A stretch of 64,000 nt of DNA from Hymenobacter sp. BT730 (GCF_030542105.1 NZ_JAUOFB010000004.1:62001-126000); one strand, 5' to 3'; numbered from the stretch's first letter, positions 8,741-18,002 are shown. Notes: a model not told the origin generated them from the sequence alone. Made by a program: numbers and translations.

Positions 8741-10171
8741 ATGAAAAAGTCTCTCTTCCGAAACCTCAGCGTGGGTGCTTTGCTGGCACTTCTGCCGCTG
8801 TTAAGCTCTTCCACCACGGGCTCAACCGTGAATGCGGCCGCCCCGGTGCAGGGTGCCCAGCCCGACCCCCAGGTTGTGGCCATGTTTGGCCTGCTTAATA
8901 ACACAGCCCTGCAGCAGTTTATGGACGAAAAGGGCGGGGCCATGGGCCGCGTGTCCGACCGTCCGGCTGATGTAAAAGGCTTCACCGTGCTGGACTCGCC
9001 CGTTATCAATGCATTTGCCACCCCCGATGGCCACGTGTATTTCACGCGCGGTATTCTGGCTTACTTCAATGATGAAGCCCAGTTCTCCGGGGTTTTAGGG
9101 CACGAAATCGGCCACATTACGGCCCACCATGGCCAGAAGCAGCAAACCCGCAGCACAGTAGCGGGTATTGGGTTCCTATTGGGCTCTATCGTGGCTCCCC
9201 GCCTGATGCAGTCGGTGGGTGGTGTGGCGCAGCAGGTGGTAGGCCTGGGCATGCTGAAATATGGCCGCGGTGATGAAACCGAAGCCGATAAGTTAGGGGT
9301 AAAGTACTCGACTAAAATTGGGTTTGATGCCTCCCACATGGCCGATTTCTTCCAGACGCTGCAGCGCACCGAGCAAGCCAGCGGCGCTGCCAGCATCCCT
9401 ACGTTCCTCTCCACCCACCCTAACTCCGCCGACCGTTACAGTACGGTGAAAAAGCTGGCCGCGCAGGCCAAGCAGAGCGTCGGCGGCCGCCAGTTGGCCG
9501 TGAACCGCAACCAGTACCTGCGTCGCCTCGATGGCCTGGTATATGGCGAAGACCCACGCCAGGGCTATGTAGAAAACAGCGTGTTCTACCATCCCGAAAT
9601 GAAGCTCCAGTTTCCGGTACCACGCGGCTGGAAAAGCCAAAATACGCCTCAGCAATTCCAGATGGCCGAGCCCAATGGCAAAGCCGTGCAGATTCTGACC
9701 CTGGCCCCAGGCAGTTCTTTGGACGAAGCAGCACAGGCCCTGGCCAAACAGCTGAATCTACAGTCGCCGCAGGCCAGCCGCACCACTATCAACAGCTTCC
9801 CTGCCCTGGCTATTCAAGGCGACCAGTTAGGGCAGCAGGGTGTAACGGCCAGCACACTGAGCTACCTCATTCAGGATGGGCAGACCATCTACGCCCTTAT
9901 CGGCTTGTGCGCCCCGCAGACCTTGGGCACCTACGGTCCTTCATTCCAGAACACGGCCCAAGGCTTTCGTCGCCTGACGGATGCTGCTAAAATCAATAAA
10001 GCCCCAGAGCGTATCCGCATCCGGACCGCCAAAGCCAGCCAGACGCTGGCCAGCGCCCTGGCCGCCAACGGTATTCCTTCCCGGCGTTACGAGGAAATGG
10101 CTATCCTGAACGGCATGCAAACCTCCACTAAGCTGTCCTCAGGCATGCTGTTTAAAGTGGTGGGTAAGTAA
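8741..10171 (+). CDS. M48 family zinc metalloprotease, second tandem copy
   Basis: 476 residues, colinear with the protease encoded just upstream, including HEIGH (His121, Glu122, His125), probable third ligand Glu179, the middle domain and the LNGMQTS C-terminal module. The N-terminus differs: it is a plain Sec signal (MKKSLFRNLSVGALLALL) without a lipobox cysteine, so this copy is probably soluble or secreted rather than lipid-anchored. It is shorter mainly by lacking a Gln-rich insert near residue 365. A local duplication followed by a change of location is the simplest reading. Any shared substrate is unknown. Confidence 0.9.
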   Translation: MKKSLFRNLSVGALLALLPLLSSSTTGSTVNAAAPVQGAQPDPQVVAMFGLLNNTALQQFMDEKGGAMGRVSDRPADVKGFTVLDSPVINAFATPDGHVYFTRGILAYFNDEAQFSGVLGHEIGHITAHHGQKQQTRSTVAGIGFLLGSIVAPRLMQSVGGVAQQVVGLGMLKYGRGDETEADKLGVKYSTKIGFDASHMADFFQTLQRTEQASGAASIPTFLSTHPNSADRYSTVKKLAAQAKQSVGGRQLAVNRNQYLRRLDGLVYGEDPRQGYVENSVFYHPEMKLQFPVPRGWKSQNTPQQFQMAEPNGKAVQILTLAPGSSLDEAAQALAKQLNLQSPQASRTTINSFPALAIQGDQLGQQGVTASTLSYLIQDGQTIYALIGLCAPQTLGTYGPSFQNTAQGFRRLTDAAKINKAPERIRIRTAKASQTLASALAANGIPSRRYEEMAILNGMQTSTKLSSGMLFKVVGK

Positions 10172-10190
10172 AAGACTATTGTCAACAACG

Positions 10191-10233
10191 GAGCCCCTGT
10201 GGACCTCGAGAAATTTGAGGCCGACAGGGGCTC
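10191..10233. terminator. Two-tier hairpin between convergent genes
   Basis: GAGCCCCTGT pairs perfectly with ACAGGGGCTC, and inside it CCTC pairs with GAGG. It begins 19 bases after the M48 stop and 46 bases from the end of mlaE on the other strand. There is no T run. Confidence 0.5.
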
Positions 10234-10279
10234 AGCTGTTAGTGAGGGGTATGAGACACAGCGCCGGACTCTGTGCTTG

Positions 10280-11044
10280 CTAATTAAAGCCCAGCAGGGT
10301 ACTGATTTGTACGGCCAGCAAGTCCAACACAAAAATGACCAGCGACGATACCACCACGGCCGAATTGGCTGCCCGGCCTACGCCCTCCGTTCCTTCCTGA
10401 CAATAGTAGCCCTTATAACAGCCAATGATGCCAATGGCAAAGCCGAAAAAGAAGGTTTTGAGTAAAGCCGGCAGCACGTCGCCAAATGTGAGGGGCTTTA
10501 GAATGTCATTCGTGAACATCAGCAGGGGGGTTATTGTGTGCATATTCACGCCCAGGTAAGCGGCATAAAGCCCAATAACTGCCGCCAGAATGGAAAGTAT
10601 GGGCAGCATCAGGGTGGTAGCCAGTACCCGCGTAACTACCAGGTACTTAAAGGGGTTGGAGCCGGACACTTCCATGGCATCAATCTGCTCTGAAACGCGC
10701 ATGGCGCCCAGCTCGGCGCCCATATCTGAGCTGACTTTACCGGCTACCATTAACGCCGATATCAGAGGCGCCACTTCGCGGATAATAGTGAGCCCGGCCA
10801 TGGCCGGAATCCATGACTCTGCTCCAAACGTGACCATAGTAGGGTGGAGGCGCAGCGTGAGCACAAGCCCCATGATAAAACCCGTAACACCCACCAGCGG
10901 CAGCGACTGGTAGCCTACCACATAGCACTGGTACAGAAACTCCTGGAACTCATAGGGCGGGCTGAACACCTCGCGGAAAAAGCGCACCACAAAGCGGGCC
11001 ATTCCCCCGGTTTCAGCCAGAAAATGATGCTTGGGCAAAGCCAT
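10280..11044 (-). CDS. mlaE: MlaE-family ABC transporter permease
   Basis: 254 residues with about five to six membrane segments. The MlaE/YrbE signature is present: GFIMGLVLTL, then IIREVAPLISALMVAGKVSSDMGAELGAMRVSEQIDAMEV. This permease normally works with an MlaF ATPase and an MCE-domain MlaD to move phospholipid between inner and outer membrane and so keep outer-membrane asymmetry. The gene immediately upstream is ychF, and the downstream neighbour is convergent, so the ATPase and MCE partners are not adjacent here. They are either elsewhere or the complex is assembled differently. Confidence 0.9.
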   Translation of the reverse strand: MALPKHHFLAETGGMARFVVRFFREVFSPPYEFQEFLYQCYVVGYQSLPLVGVTGFIMGLVLTLRLHPTMVTFGAESWIPAMAGLTIIREVAPLISALMVAGKVSSDMGAELGAMRVSEQIDAMEVSGSNPFKYLVVTRVLATTLMLPILSILAAVIGLYAAYLGVNMHTITPLLMFTNDILKPLTFGDVLPALLKTFFFGFAIGIIGCYKGYYCQEGTEGVGRAANSAVVVSSLVIFVLDLLAVQISTLLGFN

Positions 11045-11198
11045 GAGAGCCAGGATAAAAATATGTAAAGTAGCAGTTACAGAGCCTATTATAATGACAT
11101 TAGGTTCTATACGGCAGATACCCAGGCCGGGACATAGGCTGAGTTAAGATTCGCACTCCGGTACCAGGCAGGCATGTTGCGTATCAGCCCATATACTG

Positions 11199-11233
11199 CA
11201 AACGCCCCGCTCGGTATCCGGGCGGGGCGTTTG
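11199..11233 (-). terminator. Terminator of ychF
   Basis: A perfect 12-base GC-rich stem (CAAACGCCCCGC and its complement) with an 11-base loop, 35 bases beyond the ychF stop. The right end on the minus strand is GTTTG rather than a long T run. Confidence 0.65.
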
Positions 11234-11267
11234 TAGTACTATGCATTGGCAATCTGCCGAAAGGTTA

Positions 11268-12368
11268 CTACACGTTGAAGCGGAAGTGCATAATGTCGCC
11301 ATCCTGCACCACGTATTCTTTGCCTTCTACAGCCATCTTACCGGCTTCCTTGATTTTTACTTCGGTCTTGTATTCCTGGTAATCGGCCAGCTTAATCACC
11401 TCGGCGCGGATGAAACCTTTCTCGAAGTCGGAGTGAATGACGCCGGCGGCCGCGGGGGCTTTGTCGCCACGGTGGATGGTCCAGGCGCGTACTTCCTGAA
11501 CCCCGGCGGTGAAGTAGGTAATCAGGTTCAGCAGCTCGTAGCTGGCCCGGATAAGCTTGTTGAGGCCGGACTCCGTGAGGCCGTACTCGCCCAGGAACAT
11601 TTCTTTTTCCTCGGGGTCTTCCATGTCCGCAATCTGTGCTTCAATGGCAGCCGAAACCAGTACTACCTGGGCATTTTCAGCCTTCACATGCTCCCGCAGA
11701 GCATTCACGTGCTTGTTGCCATCGGTAGCAATGCTGGCCTCATCTACGTTGGCCACGTAGATTACGGGCTTAATGGTGAGCAGCTGCAGATCAGCTACCG
11801 CCTCCAGCTCATCTTCGCTGGCCGTTACAGCGCGGGCGTTCTGCCCGGCTTCCAGCGCGGCTTTAAAGCGCTGCAGCACCACTACTTCTTTCTTGGCTAC
11901 GGCATCCCCGGCTTTGGCGCTGCGCTCTGATTTGGCCAGCTTCTTATCAATGCTTTCCAGATCCTTCAGCTGCAGCTCCGTGTCGATAACGTCCTTATCG
12001 AACACGGGGTCTACACCACCCGCCACGTGTACAATGTTGGGGTCATCAAAGCAGCGCACCACGTGAATGATGGCATCTACCTCGCGGATGTTAGCCAGAA
12101 ATTTATTGCCCAGTCCTTCGCCTTTGGAAGCACCTTTCACCAGGCCGGCAATGTCCACAAACTCAATAATGGTGGGCAGCACGCGCTTGGGGTTCACCAG
12201 GCCTTCCAGAATCTGCAGGCGCTCATCAGGAACGGTAATAACGCCCACGTTGGGCTCAATGGTGCAGAACGGATAGTTGGCCGATTCGGCCTTGGCGTTC
12301 GAAAGAGCGTTGAACAGCGTGGATTTGCCCACGTTCGGCAAACCGACGATTCCGCAGCGAAGACCCAT
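11268..12368 (-). CDS. ychF: Ribosome-associated ATPase YchF (Obg family)
   Basis: 366 residues, the usual length. P-loop GLPNVGKST (9-17), switch region with [10 protein letters not shown], and NVDE in place of the GTP-specific NKxD motif, which explains why YchF/OLA1 proteins prefer ATP. The C-terminal TGS domain (about 280-366) is intact with [12 protein letters not shown] and the end [12 protein letters not shown]. In E. coli the protein binds the ribosome and dampens oxidative-stress responses. It has its own terminator and a -7 element 65 bases upstream, so it is probably monocistronic. Confidence 0.96.
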   Translation of the reverse strand: MGLRCGIVGLPNVGKSTLFNALSNAKAESANYPFCTIEPNVGVITVPDERLQILEGLVNPKRVLPTIIEFVDIAGLVKGASKGEGLGNKFLANIREVDAIIHVVRCFDDPNIVHVAGGVDPVFDKDVIDTELQLKDLESIDKKLAKSERSAKAGDAVAKKEVVVLQRFKAALEAGQNARAVTASEDELEAVADLQLLTIKPVIYVANVDEASIATDGNKHVNALREHVKAENAQVVLVSAAIEAQIADMEDPEEKEMFLGEYGLTESGLNKLIRASYELLNLITYFTAGVQEVRAWTIHRGDKAPAAAGVIHSDFEKGFIRAEVIKLADYQEYKTEVKIKEAGKMAVEGKEYVVQDGDIMHFRFNV

Positions 12369-12432
12369 ATTTCTTTATGTGTGAGTGTTTGAATGCAAAT
12401 AAGCGAAGCAGGCAGATAACCTAATTCGGGGG

Positions 12433-12440
12433 CAAAGGTA
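12433..12440 (-). promoter_or_regulatory. -7 element TACCTTTG for ychF
   Basis: Minus-strand TACCTTTG matches TAnnTTTG and lies 64 bases before the ychF ATG. No -33 TTG stands out. Confidence 0.5.
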
Positions 12441-12507
12441 GGGCGTTTTGGGCGGCTTTGCTGCCTGTTTTAGAAAACAGCCCACCGAGCAGCCAAGGCC
12501 TAACAAA

Positions 12508-12540
12508 GCGGCGCGCCACGGTAGAAACCGGGCGCGCCGC
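12508..12540 (-). terminator. GC-rich hairpin after the DUF3276 gene
   Basis: GCGGCGCGCC pairs with GGCGCGCCGC (10 perfect pairs) around a 13-base loop, 56 bases beyond the DUF3276 stop. No strong T run. Confidence 0.5.
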
Positions 12541-12595
12541 CAAAAGCACTGTGCAAATGAAAAGAGAGTAAGGTGTGTTTCGCTAGGCTGCGGTA

Positions 12596-12928
12596 CTAGA
12601 AGTTGTCTTCACTACGGTTGAATGAGTCGCCTTCGTACTGACGGGGACGGTCCAGCTCGGCTACTTCTTCCTCTGTCAGAAGCTCTTCACGCACGTAGTC
12701 CACGGCGTCCTGCAAGGCATCTACGAACTTGAGGAAATCTTCTTTATATAGGAAGATTTTGTGTTTCTCGTAGGAGAAAGTATCGTCGTCGCGCAGCTTG
12801 CGTTTGCTCTCCGTAATGGTGAGATAATAGTCCTGTCCGCGTGTAGCTTTCACGTCGAAGAAGTACGTGCGCTTGCCGGCCTTAATACGTTGAGAGTAGA
12901 TTTCTTCCTGATCGTGACGGTCTTCCAC
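12596..12928 (-). CDS. DUF3276 / PUR-like nucleic acid-binding protein
   Basis: 110 residues. The start is GTG at 12928, because an in-frame TAA lies eight codons upstream and no ATG intervenes. The conserved block IKAGKRTYFFDVKATRGQDY followed by LTITESKRK matches DUF3276, a family found in Bacteroidota and spirochaetes that adopts a PUR-alpha-type fold and binds single-stranded nucleic acid. The tail (LTEEEVAELDRPRQYEGD) is acidic. Its cellular role is not established. Confidence 0.88.
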   Translation of the reverse strand: MEDRHDQEEIYSQRIKAGKRTYFFDVKATRGQDYYLTITESKRKLRDDDTFSYEKHKIFLYKEDFLKFVDALQDAVDYVREELLTEEEVAELDRPRQYEGDSFNRSEDNF

Positions 12929-13181
12929 GGTTTCTACAATATAGTTGATTTATTCCAAGATGTTTGAATTTCAGGACAAAGTAACTACATATCAGTAGAT
13001 ATAAAAATTTTAAGGCCCGCTTTTCTCCAGTCGGGTAGCAGTTCTATAATTCAGGTACCACCGCCACGGAAGAAAGAAGTCGGCTGGCCCGGCTTGAACG
13101 CAGCTTTTGTGCTTCTTGTGCGTTGATGGAGTAGGCCAAACTTTCTCCCGGCCAAGTAACTTTCGCTTTTGACTGATTTTA

Positions 13182-14108
13182 ATGCCTGCATTTATGGCCC
13201 AACCGCTCGACCTCGCCGCTGTCCGCTCCTTTGAGAACCTGGAATTTCTGGCCCGGCAACTGGTGGAAGGCTTTATTACGGGCCTGCATCAGTCGCCTTA
13301 CCACGGGTTTTCCGTCGAATTCTCTGAACACCGCCTTTACAACCCCGGCGAGAGCACCCGCCACCTGGACTGGAAAGTGTTTGCCCGCACCGATAAGCTC
13401 TTTGTGAAGCGCTACGAGGAAGAAACCAACCTGCGCTGCCACCTGCTGCTGGATGTAAGCCCGAGCATGTACTACCCCAGTCCCGGCCACGATAAGCTGC
13501 GCTTCTCCGTGCTGTGCGCCGCAGCTCTGGCCACACTCCTGCAAAAGCAGCGCGACGCCGTGGGCCTCGTCACCTTCGCCGACCAGGTGGAGCTGCAAAC
13601 GCCGGTGCGCTCTACCAGCACCCACCGCCATACGTTGCTGCTCACCCTGCAGCAGCTATTGGAGCGCCCTGTGCAGCGCCGCCCCACCGATGTAGCCGGG
13701 GTCATTCACACCATCGCGCAGCAGATTCCAAAACGCTCGTTGGTTGTTATTTTCAGTGATATGCTGGGCCGCGCACCGGAGGAGCAAACGCAGGCCTTGG
13801 CGGCGCTGCAGCACCTGCGCCATCAGCAGCACGAAGTCCTGCTCTTTCACGTGATGGACCGCGCCACCGAGTCGGATTTTGCTTTCCAGGACCGGCCCTA
13901 CCTGTTTGAAGATGTGGAAACCGGCGAAACTATTAAGCTGCAGCCTGCTCAGGTGCGTGAGCAGTACCAGGCGGCCATGCGGCGCTATGAGCAGGAGCTG
14001 GCACTGCGCTGCGGTCAGTTTAAGATTGATTTTGTGCCGGTGGATATCCGGGAGCCGTTTGATAAGGTGCTGTACGCTTACATGATGAAGCGTGGCAAAG
14101 TAAAATAA
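13182..14108 (+). CDS. DUF58 / von Willebrand A-like protein
   Basis: 308 residues; an in-frame ATG at 13194 is an equally good start. The DUF58 signature NPGESTRHLDWKVFARTDKLFVKRYEEE is complete. It is followed by a vWA-like fold with DVSPSMYY, a near-MIDAS DxSxS pattern (about residues 92-97). DUF58 proteins usually neighbour MoxR ATPases and BatA/B-type genes and act in protein complex assembly or stress responses. No MoxR gene lies next to this one. A 12-base gap links it to the following small membrane protein, so they are probably co-transcribed. Confidence 0.88.
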   Translation: MPAFMAQPLDLAAVRSFENLEFLARQLVEGFITGLHQSPYHGFSVEFSEHRLYNPGESTRHLDWKVFARTDKLFVKRYEEETNLRCHLLLDVSPSMYYPSPGHDKLRFSVLCAAALATLLQKQRDAVGLVTFADQVELQTPVRSTSTHRHTLLLTLQQLLERPVQRRPTDVAGVIHTIAQQIPKRSLVVIFSDMLGRAPEEQTQALAALQHLRHQQHEVLLFHVMDRATESDFAFQDRPYLFEDVETGETIKLQPAQVREQYQAAMRRYEQELALRCGQFKIDFVPVDIREPFDKVLYAYMMKRGKVK

Positions 14109-14120
14109 CCAGGAGGCGCT

Positions 14121-14321
14121 ATGGATGGAATGTCGCTTACTTTTCTGATTGTCAGCTGCTTTGTTCTAACCGTGCTGAGCGCCCTGGTAACTACTTATAT
14201 TGCGCAGGGGCGGCCATTCTGGCGGTGGTTTCTGTTGGGAATGCTGTTACCATACGTTTCCATTTTTGTGGCCATGTTTGTAACCTACCGCGACAATAAG
14301 GCTGGAGAAGACCAGGGCTGA
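14121..14321 (+). CDS. Small two-helix membrane protein
   Basis: 66 residues. The start is well supported by an unusually clear Shine-Dalgarno, AGGAGG, six bases before the ATG, which is uncommon in this genome. Hydrophobic segments lie at about 5-27 and 34-55, followed by a charged tail (YRDNKAGEDQG). It directly follows the DUF58 gene. The family is not recognised and the function is unknown. Confidence 0.7.
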   Translation: MDGMSLTFLIVSCFVLTVLSALVTTYIAQGRPFWRWFLLGMLLPYVSIFVAMFVTYRDNKAGEDQG

Positions 14322-14340
14322 ATTTGGGAATACGCCATGG

Positions 14341-14961
14341 CTACGAGCCGGGCGCGTTATCCAACGACTGCCATAAATACTTACTGGCCAGAGTACGATG
14401 TGGGCGCCAGGCTTCGGCAATTTCCGTCATGCGCTTGAGTAGGGCGCGGCCGGTTTCTTCCAGCCCGTAGTGGCGACGCATGGCATTCTGAATGCCCAGG
14501 TCACCTTCGGGAAATACATCGGGTTGGTCCAGGGCAAACATCTGCAGCATTTGCGCCGTCCAGCGGCCTACGCCTTTTATCTGGGTAAGATGCTGGGTAA
14601 AGGCATCTTCACTGAGCTGACTAAGGTGGCCATGGCTTAGCTGGTCCTGTTGGGCAAACTCAGCAATGGCGCGCAGGTACCCAGCCTTCTGGCGCGAAAT
14701 TCCCGCCGCCCGTAAATCCTCATTCGACATGGCCAGGATAGCGGCCGGCTCGGGGTAGCCATCAGGCGGAAACAGAGCCTGCACCTTGCGCCAGATGGCG
14801 GCGGCGGCTTTTGTGGAAATCTGCTGAGAGACAATGGCTTTGAGCAGGGCCAGGTATAAATCCTCGTGGGCACTGGGCCGGATGGGCCGGCCTTGCTTAA
14901 TCAGCCCGGCCAGGATGGGGTCGGCCTGGGAAAGATGATGGATAGGATCAGAAGCAGCCAT
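14341..14961 (-). CDS. AlkA-like DNA-3-methyladenine glycosylase
   Basis: 206 residues from ATG 14961, with a TTG three codons earlier as alternative. This is an HhH-GPD superfamily protein: IVSQQIS early in the domain, helix-hairpin-helix IKGVGRWTAQML and the catalytic aspartate in PEGDLGIQNAM. It lacks the iron-sulfur cysteines of EndoIII/MutY. The expected role is to excise alkylated bases such as 3-methyladenine for base-excision repair in the cytoplasm. It starts 15 bases after the upstream phosphatase stop on the same strand, so the two form an operon. Confidence 0.88.
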   Translation of the reverse strand: MAASDPIHHLSQADPILAGLIKQGRPIRPSAHEDLYLALLKAIVSQQISTKAAAAIWRKVQALFPPDGYPEPAAILAMSNEDLRAAGISRQKAGYLRAIAEFAQQDQLSHGHLSQLSEDAFTQHLTQIKGVGRWTAQMLQMFALDQPDVFPEGDLGIQNAMRRHYGLEETGRALLKRMTEIAEAWRPHRTLASKYLWQSLDNAPGS

Positions 14962-14976
14962 CAGCAACAAATAGAA

Positions 14977-15627
14977 TCAGCCAATATCGGCGTGGTGAGT
15001 AGGAACAAAAATAGTATCCAGATGCTGACCGGTTGCGCTTAGGCGTACGGCCGAGAGGCCTCGCCCGTAACAAGCACCGGTGTCAATGTTCATGACATTT
15101 GTGGTTGTAAAAAACTCCGGGGCTCCAGTGGTGGGGGTATGGCCAATTACCTGCAGCTTGCCAATGTTGCGCAGCGGCCCCCGGCGCCAGAGAATCCCGT
15201 CGGGGTTATTCTCATTCATGGGGTCGGGCGTATCGGCCAGGCCCGCGTGGCTGACGAGCACATGCTCATTTTCCCAGAATAAAGGGCGCTCCGCCAGCCA
15301 CTCCAGGTGAGGAACCAGCCAGTCCACATGTTTGCGATACTGCTGCTCGGTAGAGCGGCCGCCCCAACTCAGCCAGCTGGGGTGAGGGCCTTCGGGACCG
15401 TAATGCTGGAGCAGAGCCGCTTCGTGGTTTCCTTTCAGAAAAACGGTTTGTTCCGGATGCTTGGCGCTGAGTTCCAGGGCTACCTGCAAGGTTTCCGGTG
15501 CAAAATGGCCACGGTCTACCAGGTCACCTACCTGAAGCAATAACTCCTCAGCTGGTTTCCAGTGCTGCAATACCTCCAGAAAGGTGTAGAAGCAGCCGTG
15601 TACATCGCCCACAATAAACAGGTTCAT
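14977..15627 (-). CDS. PPP-type metallophosphoesterase
   Basis: 216 residues from ATG 15627. The phosphoesterase motifs are all present: GDVHG (residues 6-10), GDLVDRG, GNHE, the late VIGHTPT and a final IDTGACYG. This set is typical of bacterial PrpA/ApaH-like protein phosphatases that use two metal ions to cleave phosphomonoesters or dinucleoside polyphosphates. The substrate cannot be decided from sequence. No signal peptide, so it is cytoplasmic. It is the first gene of a two-gene operon with the DNA glycosylase. Confidence 0.85.
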   Translation of the reverse strand: MNLFIVGDVHGCFYTFLEVLQHWKPAEELLLQVGDLVDRGHFAPETLQVALELSAKHPEQTVFLKGNHEAALLQHYGPEGPHPSWLSWGGRSTEQQYRKHVDWLVPHLEWLAERPLFWENEHVLVSHAGLADTPDPMNENNPDGILWRRGPLRNIGKLQVIGHTPTTGAPEFFTTTNVMNIDTGACYGRGLSAVRLSATGQHLDTIFVPTHHADIG

Positions 15628-15731
15628 CAGGCCGGCAAGTAAGGAAAAGATTCCACATGGCAATAGCGAAAAGCCAACGGGAGGCCGGAGGGAAGTTTTA
15701 CTGCTAACAGCCCGCTTACCCTAGGGAGTAG

Positions 15732-15738
15732 TATTTTG
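15732..15738 (+). promoter_or_regulatory. Possible -7 element immediately before nhaA
   Basis: TATTTTG ends 5 bases before the nhaA ATG. It has a one-base shorter spacer than TAnnTTTG, and the position would give an essentially leaderless message. Confidence 0.3.
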
Positions 15739-15743
15739 CTGCC

Positions 15744-16916
15744 ATGAAATTTTTTGCGCGTGGTATTTCGCTGCAGGCTCTGGCAGAAGGCGGCCGCCTG
15801 GCCGGCTTACTCTTAATAGCAGCTACCATTCTGTCTTTGGTTCTGAGCAATACTACGGCTGGCCCCGCTTATACCGGCTTCTGGGAGCAGGAGGTAGGCC
15901 CCGATTTTCTGGAGAAGTCTATCAGCCACTGGATAAATGATGGGCTAATGGCCATCTTCTTCCTGCTGGTGGGCCTGGAAATCAAGCATGAATTGCTGGA
16001 AGGCGAGCTAGCAGTGCCCCGGAAGGCTATGCTGCCTGCGTTGGCTGCTGTGGGAGGAGCCGCAGTACCAGCCCTCATTCACTGGTTTTTCACCCGGGGT
16101 ACACCGGCCGTCACCGGTTGGGCCATTCCCACGGCTACGGATATTGCTTTTTCGTTGGGTATTCTGGCGCTGTTGGGCTCACGGGTGCCAGCGGGCTTGC
16201 GCGTTTTCCTCACGGCGCTGGCCATTATTGATGACTTGCTGGCGGTTATAGTTATTGCCGTTTTCTACACGGATAAGCTCCACCTGCTGTATTTAGCCGG
16301 GGCGGCGGGTTTAGTGCTAGGACTATACCTCCTTGGGCGCTGGCGCAAAGACTGGCTTGGAGCTTTTGCGATACTCGGAATTCTGTTGTGGTATTGCATG
16401 CTGAAGTCGGGAGTGCATGCCACGGTAGCGGGCGTACTACTGGCCTTTGTCATTCCAGCCCACCATATTCAACGACTTTACCAGAAACTGCATAAACCCG
16501 TTACGTACGGAATTCTGCCGCTTTTTGCCCTGTGTAATACAGCCATTGCCCTCCAGCCGGGCATAAGCCTTGAGCTGGTTTCGCCACTGGGGTTAGGCAT
16601 TATGCTGGGTTTGGTGCTTGGAAAGCCTATCGGAATTGGCCTGAGCTGCTGGCTGCTGGTGCGTAGCGGGCAGGCCGTCCTGCCAACGGGTGTCAGCTGG
16701 CGGCAGATGTTAGGGTTGGGCTTTACAGCCGGAATCGGCTTTACCATGGCTATTTTTATCGCCACGCTTTCTTTCCGACATCCTGAGCTGGTGGATATAG
16801 CTAAACTGGCAGTGCTGTGCGGCTCTGTATTGGCGGCCAGTGTTGGCGCGCTTATTCTGCTGCGCAGCCCGCAGCCGGCTATTGCCGGGACGGAATTAGC
16901 TCCCGCCCGGCAATAG
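15744..16916 (+). CDS. nhaA: Sodium/proton antiporter NhaA
   Basis: 390 residues with about 12 membrane segments, the usual NhaA size. The core sequences are ATDIAFSLG and ALAIIDDLLAVIVIA, whose adjacent aspartates are the ion-binding pair. The terminal helices contain GFTAGIGFTMAIFIATLSF. It exports Na+ in exchange for two protons and protects against salt and alkaline stress. It is unrelated to the NhaP-type antiporter at 5.7 kb, so the genome has at least two Na+/H+ systems. A 15-base perfect inverted repeat starts inside its last codons and spans the stop. Confidence 0.95.
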   Translation: MKFFARGISLQALAEGGRLAGLLLIAATILSLVLSNTTAGPAYTGFWEQEVGPDFLEKSISHWINDGLMAIFFLLVGLEIKHELLEGELAVPRKAMLPALAAVGGAAVPALIHWFFTRGTPAVTGWAIPTATDIAFSLGILALLGSRVPAGLRVFLTALAIIDDLLAVIVIAVFYTDKLHLLYLAGAAGLVLGLYLLGRWRKDWLGAFAILGILLWYCMLKSGVHATVAGVLLAFVIPAHHIQRLYQKLHKPVTYGILPLFALCNTAIALQPGISLELVSPLGLGIMLGLVLGKPIGIGLSCWLLVRSGQAVLPTGVSWRQMLGLGFTAGIGFTMAIFIATLSFRHPELVDIAKLAVLCGSVLAASVGALILLRSPQPAIAGTELAPARQ

Positions 16917-16920
16917 CCGG
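16875..16920. terminator. Inverted repeat straddling the nhaA stop codon
   Basis: Two perfect 15-base arms (16875-16889 and 16906-16920) enclose a 16-base loop; the nhaA TAG is inside the right arm. The convergent threonine aldolase gene ends 11 bases further on, so one structure can serve both messages. Confidence 0.55.
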
Positions 16921-16930
16921 CAGTTAGGGC

Positions 16931-17950
16931 TTAGCGCAGGCTGCCAAGGGCATCTGTAACGCGGGCCAGCATTTCGTCCGTCACATCCAGGTGGGTCACA
17001 AAACGAATCATTTGTGGGCCAAAGGATGAGGCCATAATACCGTGCTGTTTCAGATGCTCCAGAAAAGCAGCAGCGGGCTGCGCATCCTGCAGCCGGAAAA
17101 TAACCAGGTTGGTTTCTACCGGTAGCACTTCGGCCACATAAGGCTGGGCGGCCAGGGTTTCGCCTAGCTGCCGGGCCCGGCGATGGTCATCGGCGAGGCG
17201 CTCTACATTGTTTTCCAGGGCATACAGGCCCGCGGCCGCCAGATAACCCGCCTGCCGCATACCGCCGCCCATTACCTTGCGAATGCGCTTGGTTTTATGG
17301 ATAAACGCCCGACTGCCGAGCAGCACCGAGCCTACCGGCGCCCCCAAGCCTTTTGACAGGCACACGGAGATGGTATCGAACAGTCGGCCGTACTCGCGGG
17401 CGTCCTGTCCGGTGGCTACCAGGGCATTGAAAATTCGGGCGCCGTCCAGGTGCAGCGGAATGCCATAGCGCCGGGCTACCTCCGCAATGGCTTCAATTTC
17501 TGCAAGCGAGTAGCAACTGCCGCCGCCCCGGTTATGGGTATTTTCCAGCGAGATAAGCTGGGTAATAGGATAATGCACATTATCATCGGGCCGAATGGCG
17601 GCTTCTACCTGCGCGGCCGTGAGGCGGCCCCGGTTGCCGGGCAGTAGCGCTACGGAGGCGCCCGAGTGAAAAGCAATGCCCCCCACTTCCCAGAGGTAGA
17701 TATGCGAAGTCTGCTCGCAGATAACCTCCGACATGGGCTGGGTGTGGGCTTTGATGGCAATTTGGTTGGTCATGGTGCCAGAGGGGCAGAACAGACCGGC
17801 CTCCATACCAAAACGGGCTGCGGCGGTTTCTTCCAGGGCCTTTACTGTGAGGTCTTCCTCATATACATCATCACCCACCCGGGCCTGAAACATGGCTTCC
17901 AGCATGGCTGGGGTAGGGCGGGTAACGGTATCGGAGCGTAAATCAATCAT
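16931..17950 (-). CDS. ltaE: Low-specificity L-threonine aldolase
   Basis: 339 residues from ATG 17950, which directly precedes the family start MIDLRSDTVTRPT. It is a PLP-dependent fold-type I enzyme with Lys200 in CLSKGLGAPVGS and the cofactor aspartate in HLDGARIFNA. ENTHNRGGG is the usual substrate-site loop. It cleaves L-threonine or L-allo-threonine to glycine and acetaldehyde in the cytoplasm. The stereochemical preference is not predicted. It is convergent with nhaA and divergent from the small basic protein at 18048. Confidence 0.93.
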   Translation of the reverse strand: MIDLRSDTVTRPTPAMLEAMFQARVGDDVYEEDLTVKALEETAAARFGMEAGLFCPSGTMTNQIAIKAHTQPMSEVICEQTSHIYLWEVGGIAFHSGASVALLPGNRGRLTAAQVEAAIRPDDNVHYPITQLISLENTHNRGGGSCYSLAEIEAIAEVARRYGIPLHLDGARIFNALVATGQDAREYGRLFDTISVCLSKGLGAPVGSVLLGSRAFIHKTKRIRKVMGGGMRQAGYLAAAGLYALENNVERLADDHRRARQLGETLAAQPYVAEVLPVETNLVIFRLQDAQPAAAFLEHLKQHGIMASSFGPQMIRFVTHLDVTDEMLARVTDALGSLR

Positions 17951-18002
17951 GGAAGGAGCTAATGAGTTGAGGATGGAGGTTTCGGGATTCAAAAATAAGA
18001 CT

